Positions 12,302 through 21,899 of a stretch of 64,000 nt of DNA are shown piece after piece. The position numbers and the translations under genes were made by a program. The notes under the pieces are model-generated. The model worked only from the letters and a program-made list of their open reading frames with translations. It made no database searches and was not told the DNA's origin. How positions within the stretch are numbered: position 1 is the stretch's first letter; the number at the start of each line of letters is the position of its first letter. The DNA is from Sindora glabra (taxonomy: Eukaryota > Streptophyta > Magnoliopsida > Fabales > Fabaceae): assembly GCA_020226215.1 (NCBI GenBank), contig CM035225.1, positions 13,651,868 through 13,715,867 on the forward strand. The letters run 5' to 3'.

Positions 12302-13068
12302 CCTTGTCTTGCTCCACTTTTATACAAGTTTATGATAGGTGGAATACTTTTACATAGGAAAAATTCTTGTATGCTCTCATGTATCATTAATCGTATCAAT
12401 AAATTAAATAATCATCAATTTTTACAATTTTTTACCATTTGCAAATCTATTAATGTATTATTAATTACCTATTCACAATAATCACCTTACCCTCACTTTC
12501 TTCTTTTACATTTTCCTGCCTAAATATGCTTACCTTTCCTTTACTTTTTTTTATTCTTTGCTTTAGCTTCTAACTAATATTGTTATATGCTTTAATGCTT
12601 TTACTTTGTTTTGTTCTTTGCTTCTACTTCCTACTAATGCTACATGCTTATATGCTTTAATGCTTTATATAAATTTTTCAGTAAAATGCAATAGACTTCC
12701 CTTAACTTTAGGTCAATACAATTTACCCTAAACATTTAGAAGTGCACAATTAGCATCTTAAACTATACAAATGGTGTAAATAATCCTTTACCATTATTTC
12801 TCTATCCACATCACTAACGAAAATCCCTAAATTAGATAACCCATAAATCATTCACCTCAAATTTTATTAAGTAAGAGAAACCTTTTTTAAAACATTCAAA
12901 ATCAATAGCTATTAGTGTAACTAGTAATTAGTTCATTGAATGGACAAAATTCTATTAAAGAATGAATCTAGTTAAGAATTTGCCTCTATTATGATGCTTA
13001 GGTGTTCACTCACTTTAATACAAATAATATCTTAAACCATGCATAAAAATTTTAGTGAATGACTAAAA
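12302..13068 (-). other. CACTA copy A interior, homologous to 61.3-62.0 kb
   Basis: Resumes the host CACTA after the nested element: CTTGTCTTGCTCC aligns with the reverse complement of GACGAGTGAGCTGCAG-type sequence in copy B. From about 12460 it matches copy B continuously, including the TATATGCTTTAATGC, AACTTTAGGTCAATAC and GTGCACAATTAGCAT blocks. No open frame is present; this looks like intron or spacer sequence upstream of the Ptta exons. Confidence 0.6.
13064..13068. repeat. Target-site duplication TAAAA (left)
   Basis: TAAAA directly precedes the LTR start TGTTGAAAG; the partner copy is 18845-18849. In uninterrupted copy B the site reads GACTAAAATTGTTTGG (reverse complement near 61350-61365), so this is a real duplication and not chance. 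Confidence 0.8.
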
Positions 13069-13552
13069 TGTTGAAAGTTTGATTAACAAATATAAATGTA
13101 CAAATTAATCATAAAAATTATGAGCATACTTGACACATATTTTGATGTAACCATAATTGATCTGGATGATTGTGATAAGTAAAGTTGCAAACTATTTTAC
13201 CTCTTAGATTATATAGATAGAAAGAGAGGGGAAAAATATTTTGGGAGTGGTAATCCTTATTGTGTATCATTTGCATGACAACCCTAATCTCTTCATTTAA
13301 GGTCAAACTTGTGATAGTAAACCACTGATTACTAAAGGACTATAGGTTGGGACCTCTACCTATTCTACCTATATAGGCTTATGTATAATCTAACATATCA
13401 CGGATCATAAACATCGAACCAGGGCCCAATCTATTCTATGCTTAATGTTAAAGTATAAAACTAATTACTTAAATAAATATTCTAATAAATTAATTAATGC
13501 TAATCCATATAAATATATCCAAATAAATTATTTATTTTATTTTAATATAATA
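13069..13552 (-). repeat. Copia 3' LTR
   Basis: The plus strand starts TGTTGAAAG and ends TTTAATATAATA (a mutated ...CA end). It is alignable over its whole length with 18392-18844; the ~30 bp length difference comes from an indel near 13150-13190. Numerous substitutions between the LTRs indicate an old insertion. Confidence 0.85.
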
Positions 13553-13619
13553 ATTTCTGACTTGGATAACATTAATTAATTACATAGAATATTTGAAACA
13601 ATAATAATTAAGCAATTAG

Positions 13620-14065
13620 TATACATTAAGCTTTTAACTTAATTCAGAGAATGAGACTATACAAAATTACTGAATCTGATAAGGAAATAAGTGATATTTA
13701 AATATAATTGTCTTATAATCTGGAAAGGACAGAATAAACTTAGTTTTTCGACCACAGCTTAGAAGAGAAATAACTCAAAATCATTGAATCCAATAGGGAA
13801 ACAAATGATTTATATATGTATAAAATATATTACCAATGTTTTAATATCTAAACTAAGTGATTATTACATAAGTGGTCTCAAATATTAACAAAATAAAGTT
13901 ATTCTTTCGATCACAATTTAGAAGAGAAACAAGTCAAATCATTAAATCTGATAGGGAAACAAATAATATATGAAACACATTACCAATGTTTCAACATTCA
14001 AACTAAGCAATTATTACATAAGTAGTCTTAAATATCAACCAAGTAAAATAAACATATCTTAGACT
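13620..14065. repeat. Tandem repeat of ~160 bp in Copia 3' untranslated region
   Basis: Two clear units begin near 13748 (TCGACCACAGCTTAGAAGAG) and 13908 (TCGATCACAATTTAGAAGAG) and share ATAGGGAAACAAAT, TTACCAATGTTT and GATTATTACATAAGT blocks. A more degenerate partial unit precedes them from about 13620. It lies between the RNase H relic and the 3' LTR, so it belongs to the element's untranslated tail. Confidence 0.75.
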
Positions 14066-14164
14066 CCTACTAAGCTAAGACTTCATCAAAAGATTTAACA
14101 AGACCTATATGAGTTACTTAATTCTTAAATACTCATGCAAGTAAGCCTTTACTCAACGGATCTG

Positions 14165-14428
14165 CTAGCATGTCTCCACTAGGGATGTGTTCAACACGAG
14201 TCTAAGATTCAGCAATCTTCTCTCTAATGAATACGAGTTTAACGTCAAAATGTTTAGTACAGCTAGAATTCCTGTGATTCTAAGAGAAGTATACAGCAGA
14301 AGAATTATCGCAATAAAAATTGGTAGAGGTTGTGGTATAGAATCAACCAAATGTATGCTAGATGTTAACTTCCTCAACCATACAACCTCATAAATGGCCT
14401 TATAACATGTGATATACTCTACTTTCAT
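14165..14428 (-). pseudogene. Copia RNase H, C-terminal part
   Basis: Minus-strand segment aligning with the end of Copia polyproteins: KVEYITCYKA (family: AEY.A), VWLRK, then a decayed DN.SA and KHI.I.Y region in changed frame (stops bypassed by frame drift). The usual terminal DPLTKG block is not readable. It is the 3' end of the same pol relic as 14480-15560. Confidence 0.75.
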
Positions 14429-14479
14429 AGTTGAGATAGCTGTGAGTGTCTGCTTAACATGTTTCCATGAAGCAGCTCC

Positions 14480-15560
14480 TCAAGACATCATAAAAATATA
14501 TTTAGATGTTGACTTATGATCATCTATATATGAGACATAATCAAAATTTGAATAACCAACATTCTTAAGTGAATCAGATTGTCTATAAGTTAACATGCAA
14601 TTCTTGGTACCTTAAAGATACCCCATTGCCTTCTTGGCTGCATTCCAATGATTCATCCTAGGGTCACTTAAGTATTTTTCAAGCATACTAATAGCAAGAG
14701 GTATATCTGGATGAATGAAACTTATGCATACATAAGACTACCAACAATGAAAATGTAAGGAATATTATCCATTTCAATCCTTTCAATATCACTTTGAGGA
14801 CATTACAATTGAGATAACGTATCACCTTTCTGAATAGGCACTGGATTGGAAGCACAAGTATCTATTTTAAATCTTTTAAGCACCTATTTAATATAATTGG
14901 CTTGGAACAAACCTAAAATACCATGAGTCTTGTCATGATGGATCTAAATTCCAAAAATAAAAGATGCTTCACCAAAATCCTTCATATCAAAATGGCATAA
15001 CAACATGCATTTTGATTCATCTAGAAAATTCATTGAGTTGCTAGCTGAGAGAATGTCATGAACATAGAGCACTAAGATGATAAAATTACCCTTATAAAAC
15101 TTTTAATAGATACATTGAGCCGAGACATTCTCAACAAGCCTAAAAGAGGTAATGAACTCATGAAACTTCAGACACCATTGCTTGGAATCTTGCTTTAGCC
15201 CATAGATGGATCTTTATAGTCTGCACACCAAGTGCTCTTTATTGGTTTCAACAAGCCATCCAGCTGAGTCATGTAAACTTCTTCGTACAAGTTTCCATTT
15301 AGAAAAGCAGTCTTGGCATCCATTTGATGAAGTTAAAGGTTAAGGTGTGCAATAAGAGCCATGGCAACTTTGAAGGCATCCTTAGTAGACATGGGAGAGA
15401 AGGTCTTTGTGTAATCAATGCCTTCTTTTTTATTGTAGACTTTAGCTATGAGTTTGGCTTTATACCTTTCAATTTCACTAGTGGTGTCTCGTTTGGTTTT
15501 AAAGATCCATTTACAATTAACTGGCTTGTATCCATTTGGTAACTTAACAAGCTCCCACAC
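14480..15560 (-). pseudogene. Copia reverse transcriptase relic, YVDD changed to YVHD
   Basis: The N-terminal block (15560-15333) reads MWELVKLPNGYKPVNCKWIFKT... with YKAKLIAKVYNKKEGIDYTKTFSP, diagnostic of the Copia RT (RVT_2) domain. Downstream, 15066-15055 encodes YVHD where the family has the catalytic YVDD: the first catalytic aspartate is replaced by histidine. It is followed by ILSASN and MKDFGEASFIFGI, then a stop. Several stops lie between blocks. The reading frame is otherwise well preserved for a relic, indicating moderate age. It would once have copied the element RNA into DNA in cytoplasmic particles. Confidence 0.88.
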
Positions 15561-15797
15561 ATAATTGTGATGTATAGAGGAAATTTCATCATCTATAGCC
15601 TCCTACCACTTAAAAGAATGAGAGTTTGACATTACTTCTTGAAAGAAATGGGATCTATCACATCAACAATATTTGATTCAAACTTCTACAAATACACAAT
15701 ATAGTTATTCAGTATTGCAAGTCGTCGGACCCTTTTGAGAATGTCCTAATTTAATGGCTAGCTAATCAAGTTCTTCAACATGAGGATCTTCATTTAA

Positions 15798-16061
15798 CTA
15801 AACTAGATTGTTAGTGGGTGAAAGAATTAGAACAAGTACAGGTATGATGTTGGCCTCATCATACAGATTAATAACCCTAGGCACCGAACTCATACTATCC
15901 AAGTCACCCTTAAAATAGTATACTCGATTAGACTTGATGATCTTGGTATTATAAGTGGGATAATAAAATTTGCAACCTTTTGATCCAGTACAATACCTAA
16001 TGAAGAATCCATTGATTGTTCTAGAGTCTAATTTCTTCCATTGGGAATTATATGGTCTCAC
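15798..16061 (-). pseudogene. Copia integrase C-terminal segment
   Basis: Reads MRPYNSQWKKLDSRTINGFFIRY, SKGCKFYYP and TKIIKSNRVYYF, matching the RPYNP..KKLD.RT..GYFIGY..KSKGYRFY.P region that follows the integrase core in Copia polyproteins. It lies almost directly after the GAG-pre-integrase block, which shows that the catalytic D,D-35-E core between them has been deleted. Confidence 0.82.
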
Positions 16062-16079
16062 CTCTGCTTTACAACCTCA

Positions 16080-16440
16080 CACTTGAAAATGTTTCAAAAT
16101 CTGAGAAATCTAGATCTGATAACACACCCTGGTTTACCAATCTTTCTAATCTCTCCCTAGAAATGTAGCCTAATCATCAATGCCACAAAATGGAGGAGTT
16201 CTCACTCATTTTAGGACATTTATGCCCAATCACAACATTGATGGGAACATCAGAAGATACAACAGGAAAATCATTCAAATTCAAACAATATAGACCATTT
16301 TGTAAAGTGTCAGTACCAACAATAGTAGAATCATAATAAATCTTAATCCTTCCACTTGCTTGCTAAAAAGAATAACCAGAATTATCCAAAATAGAATTAA
16401 AAATCAAATTCTTTCTTGTAAAAGGTATGCAAATGACATT
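16080..16440 (-). pseudogene. Copia GAG-pre-integrase block
   Basis: Minus-strand codons give NLIFNSILDNSGY, GTDTLQNGLYCLNL and SSILWH**LGYISRERLERLVNQGVLSDLDFSDFE. This is the zinc-binding pre-integrase region (family: LWH.RLGH.S..R...L...G.L..LDFSDF). Two stops sit in the LWHKRLGH motif and its second histidine is Tyr. The sequence jumps from LDFSDFE straight to the integrase C-terminal segment. Confidence 0.75.
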
Positions 16441-16499
16441 ATTCAAATAAAAAATGTGCCCAGAAGATAAACATAAGGAACTAATCCTATATATTGAAC

Positions 16500-16655
16500 T
16501 TTAATCTTACTCCTTGCTACTCCCATGACAATCTTCGCTCTCTCACTTTGGGATCTTCCGATTTTTATTCCTTTTAAAGAATTTGCAACATGGACAATTG
16601 CACTAAAATCCAACCACCAAAATTTCGAAAGATATTTCAAGATTGTTAGACTCAA
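16500..16655 (-). pseudogene. Copia aspartic protease, DSGA changed to DFSA
   Basis: Reads FWWLDFSAIVHVANSLKGIK...; the family motif is WWLDSGA..H. The catalytic triad Asp-Ser-Gly is replaced by Asp-Phe-Ser, so it would be inactive. It follows gag after a deletion, as no CCHC zinc knuckle lies between. Confidence 0.75.
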
Positions 16656-16990
16656 AACATACTAGAGCTAGAGGGTTAGAATTGAATTTCTCTTTAACAA
16701 CTTTCACATATTTTGTAGTGATGTCCTTGTTTGGGATACTTTCTCTAATTCCTTTCTCAATAGTGAATTTGATCATTGCTAAATAGATCCAGTTTGACTT
16801 ATAACATTGTTTGTGATAAGTCTTATCTACAACACTAGATTCAAGAGATTAGTTGGCTTCGGTTCTCTAAGAGCCAAATCTTCCTTAGAAATTGTCAAGT
16901 ACATATTCAAATACTCTTTCCATTTATCATACTTCATTCCATTAAAAGTCCTTACTATAGATAGTTGTTGAAAGATCAAGACTGATGCTA
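16656..16990 (-). pseudogene. Copia gag, N-terminal part
   Basis: In changing frames the minus strand reads FNGMKYDKWKEYL, DLALREPKP, SNWIYLAMIKFTIEKGIRESIP and TTKYVKVVKEKF. These match the UBN2/gag domain of plant Copia elements (F.G.NF..WK..L, D.AL...KP, N.M.L..I...I...I..SI). The nucleocapsid zinc knuckle that should follow is absent; the sequence runs on to the protease. Confidence 0.7.
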
Positions 16991-18377
16991 TAAGATTGGG
17001 AAATTTTAATTATACGTGCACAACATAATTATAATACAAGTTTTCCTAAATAAAATAAAATCAGTCAAGCAACTATATGACAAGGTGGCATTCACAAAAT
17101 TTTCATATACCACATGATTTGGCTTGTACATGAGTTTATACAAGAATGTAATCAACATAGCCAATACTGATAGAGTATAAGAAATATTGAAACATTATAA
17201 ATACTACATGCCTATTCAAAAGAGTTCAAACCCTAAAATTACATTAATAATGTCACACTAATATGGTGCATCCATTATCAATGCAATATGCTCTTAAACA
17301 TCCTAGAAGGATAATATTTTCATGTAAAACACCCTCATTATGATCCTAATTCATCATGGGTGTGAATTTAAATAGTTTTGGGTATCTAGATATATTTAAT
17401 TTCCATAATCAAGGATTCTAAATTTATCAAATATGGTTATACTCACGATCAAAGAGAGTGACTCTTCATCAAGCCCAAAAATGTTGTGTAGAAACTCATG
17501 AATTTTTTATAGGCCAAAATTTCATAAATAAAATGTATTTTCATATAGTATAAATCAAATAAAAATAAGAATAAATATTTATTTGCCACTAAAAATTTTG
17601 AAAAAAATTACAAATAAATAGAAAATTAAATTTAAAAAATTCTAGGCCAAAAATGGGTCAAAAGACCCAGCGCATGAGACCTGGACCAAAGGAACAGCAA
17701 ACGCCAACACCAACACGACCCAGGACATGTTCTCATTGATTAATCCCATCAAAATCAAGAAATTGATTGTGGACATAACCCACAAAAGATGATTCCATAA
17801 GCATATAAAACGAATAAATGATTCTAATCCACTAAATTATTGTATTTTTACGCATTTAAATATTTTGAACCACTGCCCGCCTGTTGTACCTATCAGTTCC
17901 TTTATATTCCTTCCACGTTATCGATTAAAGCTTCCATTTTTTCTGGGGAAAGTTTTCATCTTTCTCTCGTTTTCACGCCAGTTCTTCGATTCTGTCTTAC
18001 TTGGAACATAAACTAGCACCGGGGATTCATGGGCAAGAATCAGTCCTTCAGGAATGAATTCTCAATTGGTATGCTTTACATTAAGAAGGTTGTCCTTCAT
18101 CTATGATCCAATATGATCTATGTATGATGATTTTTTTTGTTTATTTTGATTTTTATGCTCTTAATTTAGAATAATCATAAATTTTAAATATAATCCAATA
18201 ACAACATAATATTTCTATTGTATATAAGAACAAAAATAGATCTAAATTGTTTCAAAATTAAAATCCCTAATTTTGATAATTTTATGCACGAAAGAGAAAA
18301 GAAAAATTGGGAATTTTATAAATTTTGCCGATACTAATTAAAATTACTCATAATTAGATAATATATACTATCAACAT
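16991..18377 (-). other. Copia leader and untranslated region
   Basis: No coding motif. A short higher-GC patch (17640-18060) lies between the primer site and gag and probably corresponds to the untranslated leader. The rest is AT-rich. Confidence 0.5.
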
Positions 18378-18389
18378 GCTTTGATACCA
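18378..18389 (-). promoter_or_regulatory. Primer binding site (tRNA-iMet)
   Basis: The complement reads TGGTATCAAAGC, two bases inside the LTR end. The plant initiator-Met primer site is TGGTATCAGAGC, so one mismatch in 12. Confidence 0.88.
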
Positions 18390-18391
18390 TC

Positions 18392-18844
18392 TATTGAAAG
18401 TATGATTAACAAATATAAATATACAAATTAATCACAAAAATTATGAGCATACCTAATGCATATTCTGATGCAACCAGTAAAATTGTAACTTATTTCGCCT
18501 CTTATATTATTCAGATAGAGAGAGAGAGAGAGGAAAATATTTTGGTAGTGGTAATCCTTGTTGTGCATCATTTGAATGACAATCCTGATTTCTCTATTTA
18601 AAGTTAAACTTGTGATAAGAAATCACTTATCACTAAAGGATTGTAGGGTGGGACCTTTATTCATATGAGCTTATGTATAATCCAACCTATCATGAATCAT
18701 ACATATTAAACTAGGGCCCAATCTATTTTATGCTTAATGTTAAAATATAAAATTAATTATTTAAATAAATATTTTAATAAATTAATTAATGTTAATTCAT
18801 ATAAATATATCCAAATAAATTATTTATTTTATTTTAATATAAGA
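18392..18844 (-). repeat. Copia 5' LTR
   Basis: The plus strand starts TATTGAAAG (TG mutated to TA) and ends ATATAAGA just before the TAAAA duplication. It contains a (GA)n run at about 18515-18532 that is shorter in the other LTR. It holds the element's promoter in the usual design; no clear TATA box could be assigned. Confidence 0.85.
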
Positions 18845-18849
18845 TAAAA
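18845..18849. repeat. Target-site duplication TAAAA (right)
   Basis: Partner of 13064-13068. It is followed by TTGTTTGGACTAAAAC, which continues the host sequence as in copy B. Confidence 0.8.
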
Positions 18850-19068
18850 TTGTTTGGACTAAAACATTTATTGCTCAAACCTAAACATTTTGAACATCAT
18901 AGAAAATTTATAATTGGCTATGAAATCCTATTTTTTGGAATACAATATGTTTATCAAGGCTCAATAATGAATCAGAATGTTTTTGTTAGTTATGCCAAAA
19001 TGATAACAAATCCGCTCAAATTCAGAAGCTTTGATTCCAACAACATCAAACATGGGTGTATTTCATAA
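18850..19068. other. CACTA copy A distal segment, shared with copy B
   Basis: TTGTTTGGACTAAAACATTT...TTGGAATA is nearly identical to the reverse complement of 61262-61363. An open frame spans it (72 codons), but its counterpart in copy B runs into the assembly gap. No domain is recognised, so I do not call it a gene. Confidence 0.6.
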
Positions 19069-20340
19069 AATTTTAATTGTAAAATATTTTGAGCACAATA
19101 AATTTAAATTTAATTACTTAATTATACTTTTATTTTTAACTTTTATTATTTCATAATTCACTTATTAGTGAACCAACCTCATTCTATAATGTTGGAAGCA
19201 AGCACTCTGTAGGGAGAAGTGTAAGGAGCCAAAGGAGTAATTCCAAATCTCCTTCAAGTCATTAGAGAAATAACTATTAATTACCTTTTCACTATAATCA
19301 CTCTGCTAAATGCCACCTCCTTCTTTCGCATTCTCCTTGCTAAATATCAGCTAGGCGAAGCGGTAGAGTGCTGCACCCTAGATGGCGAGTGTGCAGTAGT
19401 TGAAAGCATCACTAGAGTACACTCTAACCCCAGTAGCACATATCGGTCGGTCTCTTCGTATGCATTGTTCAAAGAGAGGAGGACTCAATGATTCATTCGC
19501 CGCAACCAGAAGTAAAATTTTTTGTCTTCCTAATTTTAGCTTTATTTAGTTCTTCACTTCTTTTAACTAATATGCTTTAATGCTTTATATAGATATAAAT
19601 TTTTTATATATTGCTTTGTTCTTGGCACTTCCCTTGCACTTACCCCTCACACACGCGCACAATGCATTGTATTATTTTATTACTTTTTTAATTACTTTTC
19701 TTTTTATTGCTTATTTTATTTTACAAATTTTTATTGTAAAATGTTTTGAATATATTAAGATTGAGATTAATTAGTTAACTATATTTTCTATTATTAACTT
19801 TTATTATTTTATAATAAATGTAATACTAAATTAAATTTTTAACTTATTAAATCATTTTGCAATAAAAAACATATTGTGTTATCTTTAAATTATTATTTAG
19901 TGAAATGGTATTTAAGCTATAAATAACATATGTGTAAAAAAAAATAAATAAAAACATGCAATGCAGTAGATAAAAAGAAAGTAGTGCACAAACTGTAAAG
20001 CATTGACAAAATCTTAATTCATGTATAATTAATTTGAAATATAGTATTTAAAAATAAATATTAAGATATAAATCGAATTTAGATGTGTTGCTTAGTATTA
20101 TAAATTAATTTAATTTTTGGTTGTAAAACATTTTAAAAATAATAGGTTTAAATTTAATTACTTAATTATATTTTTTGTTCTTAACTTTTATTGCTTTAAA
20201 ACATTGCATACTATTTTTCTTCTTTTATAGGACAAACCTCATTCTATAATGCATGAAGTGAGCCCCTTCAGTGGGGAAAAGTGTAAAGAGCTGAAGGAGT
20301 TATTCTAACATTCCATGAAGCCATCAGAGGAATATCTAAC
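19069..20340. repeat. Old repeats with internal direct duplication
   Basis: 19160-19280 and 20227-20335 are degenerate direct copies (CCTCATTCTATAATG, GAAGTGAGC/GGAAGCAAGC, GTGTAA.GAGC.AAGGAGTTATTC). The preceding AT-rich block (TTTAAATTTAATTACTTAATTATA, in part) also recurs near 19105, 19750 and 20150. In addition 19260-19600 echoes 12460-12670 (ATTACC..TTCAC.ATAATCAC, TATGCTTTAATGCTTTATATA). This suggests several generations of duplication of one repeat. No gene. Confidence 0.55.
19340..19470 (+). repeat. Possible tRNA-like (SINE) patch
   Basis: A GC-richer island in AT-rich surroundings reads TAGGCGAAGCGGTAGAGTGC, similar to a pol III A box (TRGYNNAGCNGG). A weak B-box-like GTTGAAAGC follows about 45 bases on. 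No full cloverleaf and no 3' A-tail were seen, so this is only a hint of a decayed SINE or organelle-derived fragment. Confidence 0.2.
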
Positions 20341-20344
20341 TTTG

Positions 20345-21678
20345 TTGGCCATTACTTAGTTGGGTTATTTATGCACAAATCTCACAAAGCACCCATCCAC
20401 TAGGCACACTCTCACCATATCACTAAATGCATAGTATTTGTACTTTTCAACCAAGCATATTAGAATTGGTTTTTTGCTTTTCCTTAAAGAATCAAAGGAC
20501 TTTTCTTGCAGGGATTTAGAATATGAAACCAAAATCAAGCTTTTGAAAAGAAAAAGAAAATGACAATATGAAAGCTCTTCCTTCTTTCCTTAAAAAGCCT
20601 AGCCGTGTATGCCTTTTCGTGTGAGCAAAAATGTTAAAAATGATAGCTATTTATAGGAAAAGCTTGGCTTAACTTTTACGGATAATGACATCATCTTTGA
20701 GTTAAGAAAAGAATTTTTTCCTTACCTTTGGAACCAAGTCACAACTTGTTTGAGGATCCAAGGAAATCAAGGTAAAGTCTTATCAAATCTTAGTAAATAT
20801 TTCCTATTTAATGACATTATTTATCATTTGCTACTAGATTTCTTCCAAATCTAGGTAAATCTCACTTAACTTAGTTGAATTACCAATATGTGCTCTTAAA
20901 GAAAGCAGTTCTAGTAGTGGATCTTGTTTAAAAATAATTTTTCCAAGCAAAACTTCCATAACTTTCAAAACAAGTAAAATTTGATAATTTTAAAACTATT
21001 TTCAAATTTGTAAAACTAAATTGTTTCCTTTAAAATTTAGTAAAATATTTTCAAACTTGGTATTTGATATGAAGTAAAAAATTTATAAATTAGATATCAA
21101 AATATCTCCTTCCTTTCTCATGTTCAAAATATATTTTTCTTGAGTTTTTTGGTACTTCTTTGATTTTAGAAAAATCAATGAGCATTAAATTCAATTTAAA
21201 ATTTGAAAGGTGAGTGGTGACCTTTCTTTCTTAAAGGCTAAGAAGAGTAACATCTTAAAAAGATGACAAAATCTAATATCATCTTAGGCTACTAAGTAGG
21301 TTCTTTGTCTATATTCACACTATAAGTGAACAATACCCTTATCACTTCATTCAAATTACACTATTTGCTATTCTACATGCATATTATATGTTTTGGCTTC
21401 TCCAAAACCCATTTGCATTTCTTTTTTCTCCAAAATTCTCACATTGATGGCTTATAGGTTTCTGTTATGTGTTTCTTGGTAAAAACTCCTTTTTACACTA
21501 AGATTTCACTAACCTTTAATTTTCTCTACTTTTTGAAATCCTTTTAATTTTCCTAAAATAATTCTTAATGGATTATCCATCATATCTAATGGTTCTTTCC
21601 TTTAATTATCCACTAATAATAACACTTTAATCAAATTCTAGTAATTTCTAATATGTTGGATTTCTATTGGGTATTACA
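20345..21678 (-). repeat. Ty3/Gypsy 3' LTR
   Basis: On the minus strand it starts TGTAATACCCAATAG at 21678, immediately after a purine-rich tract (complement of 21679-21701). It contains a TATA box (20655-20647, TATAAATAG) about 1 kb in, and probably ends GGCCAACA near 20345. The low-coordinate boundary is inferred from where homology to the older repeat (20227-20340) stops. The pol end lies directly upstream, as expected for a 3' LTR. Confidence 0.65.
20647..20655 (-). promoter_or_regulatory. TATA box of Gypsy LTR
   Basis: The complement reads TATAAATAG, flanked by CC...CTATC, placed as in plant Gypsy LTR promoters. It would drive transcription toward lower coordinates. Confidence 0.5.
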
Positions 21679-21899
21679 AATTCTTCCTTTTTAAAAGAAA
21701 ATTCATTCCTAAATTTTCACTAAATAAGATGGTAATGCATAAAATTTTCAACAACCCATGAATGCATTAAAGGTGTTAACAAATAATCCTAAGTACTTTT
21801 CTTCATGACTACTTTTGATTCTTAAGTTGCTTCATGCTTTTCATGTTTTTTTCCCCAAATCACCTTTATTGTAGGGATTACTTTGGATCTTAACTTCTC

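Larger units (their letters stand above)
13069..18844 (-). mobile_element. Ty1/Copia LTR retrotransposon, complete outline, defective
   Basis: Both LTRs (13069-13552 and 18392-18844), a tRNA-iMet primer site (TGGTATCAAAGC, complement of 18378-18389) and 5 bp TAAAA duplications (13064-13068 and 18845-18849) define a 5.8 kb insertion on the minus strand. The pre-insertion sequence GACTAAAATTGTTTGG is preserved in copy B at about 61360. The order gag, protease, integrase, RT, RNase H is that of Copia. It is defective: zinc knuckle and integrase core are deleted, the protease and RT active sites are changed, and stops occur throughout. It lies within CACTA copy A, so it is younger than that element. 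Confidence 0.9.
8134..19068 (-). mobile_element. CACTA (En/Spm-type) element copy A, nested and decayed
   Basis: The 3' terminus is the CACTACAATAAAAAAAAC starting at 8134, followed inward by many subterminal repeats built on 'TGACAA...TTGTCATTG...GTTAAAAG' (8150-8560). Inside lies a Ptta-type transposase 3' region on the minus strand. Alignment by eye with inverted copy B (61.1-64 kb) shows shared sequence in 8134-9536, 12460-13068 and 18850-19030. The gaps are filled by two LTR retrotransposons (9537-12301 and 13069-18844). The distal (5') end beyond 19.07 kb is not identified, because copy B breaks at the assembly gap. No DDE (TNP2) transposase gene was seen. Confidence 0.75.

Noticed and set aside
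14187..14393. Plus-strand frame opposite the Copia RNase H
   Set aside because: Shadow of the minus-strand pol relic.
15324..15542. Plus-strand frame opposite Copia RT
   Set aside because: Antisense shadow of the reverse transcriptase block.
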